Of a stretch of DNA of 29,670 bases, positions 7,819 to 15,379 are shown piece after piece. Below the pieces are notes generated by a model. It had not been told where the DNA came from. It did no database searches and saw nothing but the letters and a program-made list of their open reading frames with translations. Each line of letters begins with the position of its first letter. Position 1 is the stretch's first letter. Position numbers and translations under genes: made by a program. The stretch comes from VMCP01 sp964492925 (GTDB lineage: Bacteria > Bacteroidota > Bacteroidia > NS11-12g > UBA955). The DNA lies in the NCBI GenBank assembly GCA_964492925.1, contig CAZBMF010000023.1, forward strand, positions 1 through 29,670, given 5' to 3'.

Positions 7819-9033
7819 TTACATAAACATTCCAATCATCAGATCGATGTCGGAGTATTTCATTCCAAACTTATCTGCCAAGCTTTTGTTTGTTAAATTC
7901 CCTTTGTACAAGTAGGTTCCTTTTCTAATGCCTGGCTTTAATCTTAAAAAGTCTGCAAATCCACCACTTTGTGCCATTTCATCGAGCATTGGCGTAAATA
8001 CATTACTTAATGCATAACTCGCTGTTCTGCTAACCCTTGACGCAATGTTTGGCACACAATAATGTATCACATCGTGCTTTTTGAATACCGGTTTTTCATG
8101 ATTTGTAACTTGTGATGTTTCAAAATTGCCACCTCTATCTATAGCTACATCAATGAGAATGCTGTTGGATCTCATGTTCAATACCATATCTTCGGTAACA
8201 ACAACTGGGCATCTAGCAGTATTTCCAGCGAGAGCACCAATAACCACATCGGCTCTTTCTAATGCAGATTTCAAAACAATTGGTTGAATGGTACTTGTAT
8301 ACAAATGGAATCCGAATGATTTTTGAATCCTTCTCAAACGATACATATTGTTGTCGAAAATTTTCACATTAGCACCTAAACCCAAAGCTGCTTTTGTAGC
8401 AAATTCACCCACTGCGCCGGCTCCAATCACTACCACTTGAGTGGGCGGAACACCTGCAAAACCACCCAATAATTCTCCTTTGCCAATATGGGTATTGTTA
8501 AGGTATTCAGCGGCAATTAAGATAGATGCAGTACCAGCAATTTCACTCATTGCCCTAATAATTGGCAGTGCTCCTGAATCATCTTGTAAAAATTCATAAG
8601 CCATTGCATTGATTTTTTTATCCATCAACTTCTTCAACAAAACAGAATCCAACTGATTGATTTGTAACGCAGAAATTAGCAATTGACCTGGTTTCATCAT
8701 GTCAATTTCTTTCTCCGTAGGCGGATCAATCTTCAAAATGGTGTCACATTGGTAAACCGTTTGCGCATCAGCAATTAATTCAGCACCGGCCTCACTGTAT
8801 TGATGATCCGAAAAATTGGCATTATGTCCTGCCCCATTTTGAATCATAATTTTATGTCCATTCGCCGTAAAAAACTTCACTGCCGCCGGGGTTAAAGGAA
8901 CTCTATTTTCTTGAAAAGTAGACTCCTTGGGAATACCAATAGACATGCCGTTTTGTTGAAAATGAACAGCCATGGTTTTTGCCAATGTTTCTGGAGTTGC
9001 TTCTTGAATATTGCCTAAGAGTTGATTTGACAT
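7819..9033 (-). CDS. Alanine dehydrogenase / transhydrogenase-alpha family protein
   Basis: 404 residues from the ATG at 9033. A longer frame from 9072 exists, but a TATATTTG promoter box at 9050-9057 lies inside that extension. Family features: GIPKESTFQENRVPLTP (33-49) with substrate arginine R44; K101 in LKIDPP; the Rossmann motif VIGAGAVGEFA (202-212); IDVAIDRGG (294-302) with D299, matching the catalytic aspartate. The catalytic histidine (H96 in characterised alanine dehydrogenases, in YLHLA) is replaced by Q124 in ALQIN. Canonical members interconvert L-alanine and pyruvate plus ammonia with NAD. The missing histidine makes that activity uncertain here, so I give no gene symbol. The protein is cytosolic and the gene appears monocistronic. 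Confidence 0.8.
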   Translation of the reverse strand: MSNQLLGNIQEATPETLAKTMAVHFQQNGMSIGIPKESTFQENRVPLTPAAVKFFTANGHKIMIQNGAGHNANFSDHQYSEAGAELIADAQTVYQCDTILKIDPPTEKEIDMMKPGQLLISALQINQLDSVLLKKLMDKKINAMAYEFLQDDSGALPIIRAMSEIAGTASILIAAEYLNNTHIGKGELLGGFAGVPPTQVVVIGAGAVGEFATKAALGLGANVKIFDNNMYRLRRIQKSFGFHLYTSTIQPIVLKSALERADVVIGALAGNTARCPVVVTEDMVLNMRSNSILIDVAIDRGGNFETSQVTNHEKPVFKKHDVIHYCVPNIASRVSRTASYALSNVFTPMLDEMAQSGGFADFLRLKPGIRKGTYLYKGNLTNKSLADKFGMKYSDIDLMIGMFM

Positions 9034-9049
9034 AATAATCGGTTTTCCA

Positions 9050-9057
9050 CAAATATA
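9050..9057 (-). promoter_or_regulatory. Candidate -7 promoter box of the alanine-dehydrogenase-family gene
   Basis: TATATTTG on the minus strand fits TAnnTTTG exactly and lies 16 bases upstream of the ATG at 9033. No clear -33 box is visible. Its position argues for the 9033 start rather than 9072. Confidence 0.4.
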
Positions 9058-9146
9058 ACATAAATTAAACACACTAAGATTGGCGTTTTCATTGAGTTTT
9101 CAAAAAAAATTCGTAACTTGTGCACGTTTTGTAAGGAATCTGAGTA

Positions 9147-10313
9147 ATGATATTGAAAAAAACAATTATTTTTTGTGCTACCGCCGTTTTTGTGGGACTT
9201 GCTAACAGCCAAGCTCCAATTAATCCGTTGACCGAATTCAACGATATCAATCGAATTGACAGTTTAACGCAAGAACTTTTAAGTTCTGTGCCTAGTCATA
9301 CTCCAGTTGCAATTGCCCCTGTCTCTTATTTTAGTCGTTCTAGATTCGAAGCCGATGTTAAAATGATGGGAACAACCATTCCAATGGATTACCATTATAT
9401 GGTTGAGCGACAAATTAGAACGTTATTAGGATATGGACAAAATTACTTCAATATGATTCACGAGCGCATGAATTTATATTTCCCAATTTTTGAAGAAATT
9501 ATGGATAGAAATTCATTGCCGGTGGAATTAAAATACGTTTCTGTAATTGAATCAAACCTCAATCCAAATGCCGTTTCATGGTGTGGAGCTACCGGTTTGT
9601 GGCAATTTATGCCATACACAGGTAAATCTATGGGCATGAAAATTAATTACAATCTGGATGAACGTAAAAGTATTTTAACCAGTACCCAAAAGGCTGCCGA
9701 ATATTTCAAAAATTCTTACTATTTATTCGATGACTGGTTAATGAGCATTGCTTCATACAACTGCGGTCCCGGGAACGTTAACCGAGCGATCAGAAGAGCC
9801 GGTGGTGGCAAAAAAACATTCTGGCAAATTCTACCTTTTTTACCAAGAGAAACTCAAGCGTATGTACCAAAATTCATTGCTATGGCTTATGTGCTAAACT
9901 TCACCGAACACGCTTACAATGAAACTCACAATGCCTATAGCTCGATTTTGGTCCCTACAAAAATTGATACTACCCTGCATTTGGGTAAAATATGTCAGTT
10001 TTTAGGTCACGACCAAGATGAAATCATGCATTGCAATAGAGATCTTTTAACCCATAATACCGGCGTAGCTACCAACAAAACAGTATTGTTGCCTTACGAA
10101 GCAAGTATGAGATTAATTGACAACATCGACAGTGCAACTGAATATGCTGCTGTTGATTATCCAACATACAACTATTCTCAATACGACAATGTTACGCCAT
10201 ATTCTCACAGAAAATTAAAGCGCAAACACCGTATTAAAACAACCGAAAAAAGTCACACCAAACATGTGGTGCGTAAAGGTAAAAAACACCGTCATAAAAG
10301 AAATTACAGATAA
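9147..10313 (+). CDS. Membrane-bound lytic murein transglycosylase (MltD-like, SLT domain) with basic tail
   Basis: 388 residues with a signal peptide (KKTIIFCATAVFVGLANSQA). The SLT domain spans about 110-260. The catalytic glutamate is E135 in VIESNLNPNAVS, followed by GATGLWQFMP (148-156) and ASYNCGPGNV, all hallmarks of the goose-lysozyme-like SLT fold that cleaves peptidoglycan glycan strands. After about residue 265 comes a region resembling the spacer and degenerate LysM part of MltD proteins. The last 35 residues are extremely rich in Lys, Arg and His (for example RKLKRKHRIK and GKKHRHKRNYR), which could bind the anionic cell wall or DNA. It heads a probable operon: a gap of 14 bases to the DUF4837-like gene, then purN and the cystathionine enzyme gene. 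It is expected to act in the periplasm. Confidence 0.88.
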   Translation: MILKKTIIFCATAVFVGLANSQAPINPLTEFNDINRIDSLTQELLSSVPSHTPVAIAPVSYFSRSRFEADVKMMGTTIPMDYHYMVERQIRTLLGYGQNYFNMIHERMNLYFPIFEEIMDRNSLPVELKYVSVIESNLNPNAVSWCGATGLWQFMPYTGKSMGMKINYNLDERKSILTSTQKAAEYFKNSYYLFDDWLMSIASYNCGPGNVNRAIRRAGGGKKTFWQILPFLPRETQAYVPKFIAMAYVLNFTEHAYNETHNAYSSILVPTKIDTTLHLGKICQFLGHDQDEIMHCNRDLLTHNTGVATNKTVLLPYEASMRLIDNIDSATEYAAVDYPTYNYSQYDNVTPYSHRKLKRKHRIKTTEKSHTKHVVRKGKKHRHKRNYR

Positions 10314-10327
10314 ATATTATTTCTGAC

Positions 10328-11443
10328 ATGCGTACCCGAAATTTTTTCCCGGCGTTATCACTTTCCATTTTACTTTTTATTGGCTGCAGCAAAAAAAACA
10401 ACGATTCTTTAGATAGAATTCAAGCCAATGTGGCCGACGTTGCTGTTGTCTCTCAAGAAAATATTACCAACGGGTTAACCGAAATTTTCAGCAATTCATT
10501 TGATACAGTAAATCTAGACAAGCATCTCCCCCATACCAATGGAATTTGGGGATATGAATCCGCTTTCAACTATATCATTCTTAATAAAGAGGAAGAAGTA
10601 TATGCGAAAAACCATAGAATTGCGCTCGTTTTTGGCAACGACAATGAATTAGAAGATGATTTAAGTGGCGATCCAATCCAATCCGGTGCATTGAAAATTC
10701 AAAATGATGAATTGGGTACATTCAAAATATACAAAAATGTTTGGGGGAAAGGACAAATGGTTATCCATATTCAATTAAACGACGAATCTTTATCGAGCAT
10801 TGAAAATTTCAAAAATAAAAGCAACCTAACATCCCGCAAAATCAACAATATTGGAAAATCCATTCAAAAGCTTGTTGTAGATTGTCACAATCTTTTGGGT
10901 TTGGAAGGAAGTATTGGATATTGCGAAAAAGGCGATACAGAATTTGCCTACACCGATAGCGTGATGACCCTTTTGAAGAAAAATTACGGATTTACTTTCT
11001 TCGTACCAAATTCTTTCAGAATCATGCAAGCAGATTCAAATTTTGTATGGCTCACAAAAATCAAACGAGAAGGTGGTTATGAAGCAATTATGATCAATAT
11101 TCATCCTCAAGCCATTGAATTATCTCAACTGAGTAACGCGGTAAACGATCGTAACAATTTCACTACTAAATATTTACACAACGACGAAGGCACCAAAATT
11201 GTGGTGAGTGAAAGTGGTGCTTATAACCCATTTTTTGCCCCATCACCAAAACAAGCAAATAAACTAATGTACGGCTGGTATACAGAATTGGGCACTTTCA
11301 GAAGAGGTCCATTTGGTCGTTATTACTATACCAATGGAACTCAACAAATTGCTGTTGACTGGTTTGCAGGTGGTGCAGATAGATACAACAATATCAAGGC
11401 GCAATTGGATTTGATTGCACGTTCATTCAAATTTGTACAATGA
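10328..11443 (+). CDS. Lipoprotein, DUF4837-like
   Basis: 371 residues of unknown function. The signal peptide ends in a clear lipobox (LLFIGC, C20) followed by SKKNND, so it should be lipid-anchored; no negative retention signal can be claimed. The body has the arrangement I associate with the Bacteroidota family DUF4837: a central KNVWGKGQMVIHIQLND segment, a second half with FVWLTKIKREGGYEAIMI, and a C-terminal block with RRGPFGRYYYTNG. I assign the family by overall resemblance, not by a search. It lies between a lytic transglycosylase gene and purN, and its stop overlaps the purN start by four bases, so it is cotranscribed. Confidence 0.6.
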   Translation: MRTRNFFPALSLSILLFIGCSKKNNDSLDRIQANVADVAVVSQENITNGLTEIFSNSFDTVNLDKHLPHTNGIWGYESAFNYIILNKEEEVYAKNHRIALVFGNDNELEDDLSGDPIQSGALKIQNDELGTFKIYKNVWGKGQMVIHIQLNDESLSSIENFKNKSNLTSRKINNIGKSIQKLVVDCHNLLGLEGSIGYCEKGDTEFAYTDSVMTLLKKNYGFTFFVPNSFRIMQADSNFVWLTKIKREGGYEAIMINIHPQAIELSQLSNAVNDRNNFTTKYLHNDEGTKIVVSESGAYNPFFAPSPKQANKLMYGWYTELGTFRRGPFGRYYYTNGTQQIAVDWFAGGADRYNNIKAQLDLIARSFKFVQ

Positions 11444-12000
11444 AAAAGATAGTTGTTTTTGCGTCTGGAAGTGGAAGCAATGCCGAAAATATTCACCATG
11501 TTTTAAACGGTAAAGTTGAAATACAATGTATTTTTTGCAACAACGCAAATGCCGGTGTTATTGAACGTGCTAATCGTTTAAACATTCCATTGTATCTTTT
11601 TAATAGAGACAATTGGAATTCCCTCATTGAAATTGAACAAACGCTCAAACAAATGGATCCTGACCTCATTGTACTTGCAGGATTTTTGTGGAAAATCCCA
11701 CAGCGTTTGATTGAAATTTTTCCTAATAAAATCATCAACATTCACCCTTCTTTATTGCCAAAGTATGGAGGAAAGGGAATGTTTGGACATCATGTTCACG
11801 AAGCAGTAATTGCTGCACACGAACCTACTTCGGGCATTACGATTCATTATGTGAACGAACATTACGACGAAGGCGAATACATCCTTCAAAAAGAATGTAA
11901 CATATTGCCTTCAGACAGCCCAGATGATTTGGCTCAGAAAATCCATTTATTGGAATTTGAGCATTTTCCAAAAACTATTGAAACCATTTTAAACGTTTAA
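11440..12000 (+). CDS. purN: Phosphoribosylglycinamide formyltransferase
   Basis: GAR transformylase, 186 residues: it transfers a formyl group from 10-formyl-tetrahydrofolate to GAR in de novo purine synthesis. The N-terminal phosphate-binding loop is FASGSGSNAENI (7-18). The active-site triad is N100 and H102 in NIHPSLLP and D143 in HYDEGEYI, with the folate-binding segment GKGMFGHHVHEAV between. The length is typical of bacterial PurN. The ATG overlaps the previous stop (ATGA). The purine role has no obvious link to its neighbours, so the operon looks like co-expression for growth rather than one pathway. Confidence 0.95.
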   Translation: MKKIVVFASGSGSNAENIHHVLNGKVEIQCIFCNNANAGVIERANRLNIPLYLFNRDNWNSLIEIEQTLKQMDPDLIVLAGFLWKIPQRLIEIFPNKIINIHPSLLPKYGGKGMFGHHVHEAVIAAHEPTSGITIHYVNEHYDEGEYILQKECNILPSDSPDDLAQKIHLLEFEHFPKTIETILNV

Positions 12001-12004
12001 TATC

Positions 12005-13159
12005 ATGCGATACAAAAATATAGAAACCAATGTGTTACATGCTGGCATTGAACCAGATCCAACAACTGGAGCCATCATGACCCCTATTTTCCAAACCAGT
12101 ACCTATGTACAAGCTGCCCCTGGAGATCATAAAGGTTATGAATATGCCCGTACCCAAAATCCTACTAGAGATGCGCTTCAAAACAATTTGGCCGCTTTGG
12201 AAAATATGAACCACGGACTTTGTTTCAGTACCGGAATGGGTGCCGTAGATGCATGTATCAAATTGTTAAGTCCTGGTGACGAAGTGGTATCTACCAATGA
12301 TTTATACGGCGGTTCTTACCGTATTTTTACCAAAATATTTGCGAACTATGGCATTGTTTTCAAATTTGTAGACATGTCTGATATTCAAGCCGTTAAAAAT
12401 GCCATTACGCCTAAAACTAAAATGGTTTGGGTTGAAACGCCTACCAATCCTTTGTTAAGAATCATTGACATTGAAGCAATGTGCACATTGGGACATGAAG
12501 TAGGTGCAACAGTTGTGGTTGACAATACTTTCTCATCTCCGTATTTGCAGAATCCTGCCAAATTTGGGGCCGACATTGTGATGCATTCTGCAACCAAATA
12601 CATCAACGGACATAGCGACGTGGTGATGGGTGTACTTTGCGTTAATGATGATGCCTTGAGAGATCGTTTGGCGTTTATCCAAAATTCATGCGGCGCTACT
12701 CCTGGTCCACAAGATTGCTTCTTGGTATTGAGAGGTATAAAAACCCTTCACATTAGAATGCAGAGACATTGCGAAAACGGAAAAGTGGTAGCTGAATACC
12801 TCAACAATCACCCGAAAGTAGGTGAAGTTTACTGGCCGGGCTTTGCTTCTCATAAAAATCACGAAGTTGCTAAAAAACAAATGAGAGATTTTGGGGGGAT
12901 GATTTCCTTCACACTAAAATCAGACGCCATAGAAAGTGCCCTCACCTTTTTGAAATCAACCAAAGTTTTTTCTTTGGCCGAAAGTTTGGGTGGTGTTGAA
13001 AGTTTGGTTGGACATCCTGCAACCATGACACATGCTAGTATTCCAAAAGCAGAAAGAGAAGCGAATGGACTAAAAGACAGTCTTATCCGTTTAAGCGTTG
13101 GAATTGAACACATCGATGATATCATCGCCGATTTGGAAAATGCATTGTCAAACGTTTAA
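12005..13159 (+). CDS. Cystathionine gamma-synthase/lyase family PLP enzyme
   Basis: 384 residues, fold-type I PLP enzyme of the trans-sulfuration (Cys/Met metabolism) family. The PLP lysine is K198 in HSATKYINGHSD. D173 (VVDNTFSSP) contacts the pyridine nitrogen, and YARTQNPTR (47-55) with YGGSYR (101-106) supplies phosphate and substrate contacts from the neighbouring subunit. The serine-rich C-terminal motif SLGGVESL is also present. Synthase (cystathionine from an activated homoserine plus cysteine) and lyase (cystathionine to cysteine) cannot be separated by eye, so I leave the symbol blank. It starts five bases after the purN stop and is the last gene before a strong terminator. Confidence 0.88.
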   Translation: MRYKNIETNVLHAGIEPDPTTGAIMTPIFQTSTYVQAAPGDHKGYEYARTQNPTRDALQNNLAALENMNHGLCFSTGMGAVDACIKLLSPGDEVVSTNDLYGGSYRIFTKIFANYGIVFKFVDMSDIQAVKNAITPKTKMVWVETPTNPLLRIIDIEAMCTLGHEVGATVVVDNTFSSPYLQNPAKFGADIVMHSATKYINGHSDVVMGVLCVNDDALRDRLAFIQNSCGATPGPQDCFLVLRGIKTLHIRMQRHCENGKVVAEYLNNHPKVGEVYWPGFASHKNHEVAKKQMRDFGGMISFTLKSDAIESALTFLKSTKVFSLAESLGGVESLVGHPATMTHASIPKAEREANGLKDSLIRLSVGIEHIDDIIADLENALSNV

Positions 13160-13181
13160 TATCATTCATTCAAAATATTCG

Positions 13182-13213
13182 GGCAATTGATGAATCAATT
13201 GCCTTTTTTTTTT
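13182..13213 (+). terminator. Rho-independent terminator
   Basis: GGCAATTGAT (13182-13191) and ATCAATTGCC (13194-13203) pair perfectly, followed by ten T's (13204-13213). It ends the purN/cystathionine operon. It also lies only six bases upstream of the next ATG (13220). Confidence 0.85.
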
Positions 13214-13219
13214 ACATTT

Positions 13220-14014
13220 ATGACAGCCATACGTCCAGAAATTGCCGAAATCTTATGGGAAAACGTTCGGAACTACAACCGTTTTTCGTTCATTGAATCC
13301 GATCCGATTTCCATCCCCCATCGATTTTCGCAAAAAAAAGACATAGAAATTTCTGCATTTTTCGCGGCGACATTGGCGTGGGGACAAAGGGTCACCATCA
13401 TCAAAAGCGCGAACAAATTGCTCGATATATTTGAAAATCAGCCATTTGAATTCATTTCATCGATCACAGAAAATGAATTGATGAATTTGCCAAAATTTGT
13501 TCATAGAACCTTCAACAGCGAAGATTTGTTGTTCTTTATCCGATTTTTAAAATCTCATTACGCCAAGAACGACAGTTTAGAAACGGCTTTTTTTTCTCAA
13601 TTTACCGAAGATATGGATGCTGTAAAACAGGGATTGATTGGATTTAACCGATTATTTTTTGAGGGACATGAAACTGTGAGAACCAAAAAACACGTTTCCA
13701 ATCCAGCCAAAAATAGTGCTTGCAAGCGATTGAACATGTTTTTACGTTGGATGGTTCGTCCAGCGGACGGCGTTGATTTTGGGATATGGAAAAATATTTC
13801 TCCTTCGCAACTGATGATTCCGTTAGATGTTCATGTGCACCGTGTGGCAATTAACTTGGGCATCATAGAATCTACCAAGAGCAACTGGAACACCTGTGAA
13901 GAACTCACCAAAAAATTGCGAAGCCTAAATCCCTCCGACCCCACCATTTTTGACTATGCATTGTTTGGCTTTGGTGTGGAAGAAAGGGGGAATAAACTTA
14001 AACTAAAAAGCTAG
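13220..14014 (+). CDS. TIGR02757 / DUF2400 family protein
   Basis: 264 residues from the ATG at 13220. The frame can be extended to TTG 13187 or ATG 13190, but those codons lie inside the terminator stem, so I choose 13220. The N-terminal block is typical of this family: DPISIPHRF then DIEISAFFAATLAWGQR (about 43-62). The C-terminal half has LMIPLDVHVHRVAINLG and a DPTIFDYALFGFG segment; the PLDxHVxR arrangement is reminiscent of helix-hairpin-helix DNA glycosylase-type folds, but that is inference. The function is unknown; it is common in Bacteroidota. No TAnnTTTG promoter is visible in the short gap, so expression may depend on read-through. Confidence 0.82.
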   Translation: MTAIRPEIAEILWENVRNYNRFSFIESDPISIPHRFSQKKDIEISAFFAATLAWGQRVTIIKSANKLLDIFENQPFEFISSITENELMNLPKFVHRTFNSEDLLFFIRFLKSHYAKNDSLETAFFSQFTEDMDAVKQGLIGFNRLFFEGHETVRTKKHVSNPAKNSACKRLNMFLRWMVRPADGVDFGIWKNISPSQLMIPLDVHVHRVAINLGIIESTKSNWNTCEELTKKLRSLNPSDPTIFDYALFGFGVEERGNKLKLKS

Positions 14015-14047
14015 AAATGGTCTTTTATCGAAATTATGCCACTTGCA

Positions 14048-14080
14048 TTTGTACTTGAGGTATGATTTTACGTAAATTTG
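14048..14080 (+). promoter_or_regulatory. trxA promoter (Bacteroidota type)
   Basis: TTTG (14048-14051), 21 bases, then TAAATTTG (14073-14080): both boxes match the consensus exactly, at normal spacing. It lies 17 bases upstream of the trxA ATG. This is the best promoter match in the window. Confidence 0.75.
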
Positions 14081-14097
14081 TATCAATATAAAAAATT

Positions 14098-14415
14098 ATG
14101 GCAACTAAATTCACAACGAGCAACTTTCAAGAGGTAGTCTTGAATTCAGATAAACCAGTATTGGTAGATTTTTGGGCTGAATGGTGCGGACCTTGCAAAA
14201 TGATTGGTCCTTTGATTGAAGAATTGGCTACAGAATATGAAGGTAAAGCGGTAATTGGAAAATTAAACGTAGACGAAAATCCAGATGTTGCTGGAACTTA
14301 CGGAATCCGCAGTATCCCTACCCTTTTAGTATTTAAAGGCGGTGAAATTGTAGACAGAATTGTTGGCGCTGTTCCAAAAGCAAGCATTGCACAAAAAATA
14401 GAAAATCAATTATAA
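14098..14415 (+). CDS. trxA: Thioredoxin
   Basis: A 105-residue classical thioredoxin, the general cytosolic dithiol reductant for ribonucleotide reductase, peroxidases and others. The redox site is WCGPCK (C30 and C33), preceded by VDFWAEW. The buried aspartate (VLVDF, D24) and the cis-proline in RSIPTLLVFKGG are both present. There is no signal peptide. It is a stand-alone unit with its own consensus promoter and its own UUCG-loop terminator. Confidence 0.97.
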   Translation: MATKFTTSNFQEVVLNSDKPVLVDFWAEWCGPCKMIGPLIEELATEYEGKAVIGKLNVDENPDVAGTYGIRSIPTLLVFKGGEIVDRIVGAVPKASIAQKIENQL

Positions 14416-14416
14416 T

Positions 14417-14439
14417 AAAAGCCCTTCGGGGCTTTTTTT
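14417..14439 (+). terminator. trxA terminator
   Basis: AAAAGCCC (14417-14424), loop TTCG, GGGCTTTT (14429-14436), with the T-run continuing to 14439. This is a classical intrinsic terminator with an extra-stable UUCG tetraloop, one base after the stop codon. Confidence 0.92.
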
Positions 14440-14473
14440 ATCTCCATACAGATTTATTCATTCCATTTGATGT

Positions 14474-15379
14474 ATGTTACTCTCTGAAGTCATTCAATAC
14501 AAAAACTTACCCCTAATTGCTAAAAAAGCAATGGAAGGTTTTATTACAGGACTTCATAATAGCCCGTTCCATGGGTTTTCAGTTGAATTTTCAGAACATA
14601 GAGCCTATAACGCTGGGGAAAGTGTGAGAAATTTGGATTGGAAACTGTTGGCGAAAACGGAAAAAAAATACATCAAACAATTCAATGAAGAAACGAACTT
14701 AAAATGTCACTTGTGGATCGATATTTCCGATAGCATGAATTATCCTTCCCCAAATTTTGACAAACTTAAATTTTCGATTCTCGCTTCTGCCAGTATCGCA
14801 CAAATCTGCACCAACCAGCGAGATGCATTTTCAATAAGCCTATTTGCCGACCAAAAGATCAAATGGAAATCTGAAATGAAATCTACACACCTTCATTTTA
14901 GAAATTGTTTGGCACAATTGGAAACGCTATGGAACAATGAAGGATTAACATCAGACGTTCAATGGGACTTATCAGAGCTTGCAGCCACGGTAAAACGAAG
15001 AAATATGGTGGTGGTTTGCAGCGATTTATTGTGGAACGAAAATCAAGTAGCTGAAGAAACCCAATTTTGGGAAACTTTATCGATGTTGCGGTATCAAAAA
15101 TGCGAAGTTTTGGTATTTCACATCAGCCATATCCAAACAGAAACCTTGTTAAATGTGGGTGATTTACCCATAAAATTTGTAGATCTTGAAACCAAAGACG
15201 TATTGAAATTGCAACCTCAAGAATTAAAAGAGGTGTATGCAGAACATCAGGTGAGTGTACAAAAGGAAATGGAAAACAAATGTTTGCAGCTTGGAATCAA
15301 TTATTTCCTTGCCGATATCAGTCAACCACTTCAAGAAGTGCTGACAACTTTTTACATCCAAAGAAGCAAAATCCTTTAA
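14474..15379 (+). CDS. DUF58 domain protein (VWA-like)
   Basis: 301 residues. The N-terminal part has the DUF58 core FSEHRAYNAGESVRNLDWKL (39-58) and KKYIKQFNEETN (64-75). It is followed by a von Willebrand A-type fold with an intact MIDAS motif DISDS (D83, S85, S87). There is no signal peptide or transmembrane segment, so it is cytosolic. DUF58 proteins normally work with a MoxR-type AAA+ ATPase and membrane VWA proteins encoded next door (the Bacteroidota Bat cluster); here it stands alone, with trxA before and a convergent dihydroorotase gene after, whose stop it overlaps by four bases. The precise role is unknown. Confidence 0.85.
   Translation: MLLSEVIQYKNLPLIAKKAMEGFITGLHNSPFHGFSVEFSEHRAYNAGESVRNLDWKLLAKTEKKYIKQFNEETNLKCHLWIDISDSMNYPSPNFDKLKFSILASASIAQICTNQRDAFSISLFADQKIKWKSEMKSTHLHFRNCLAQLETLWNNEGLTSDVQWDLSELAATVKRRNMVVVCSDLLWNENQVAEETQFWETLSMLRYQKCEVLVFHISHIQTETLLNVGDLPIKFVDLETKDVLKLQPQELKEVYAEHQVSVQKEMENKCLQLGINYFLADISQPLQEVLTTFYIQRSKIL

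Noticed and set aside
13187..13219. Upstream start (TTG 13187 or ATG 13190) for the TIGR02757 gene
   Set aside because: The codons lie within a perfect terminator stem and the added residues are poly-Phe from the T-run.
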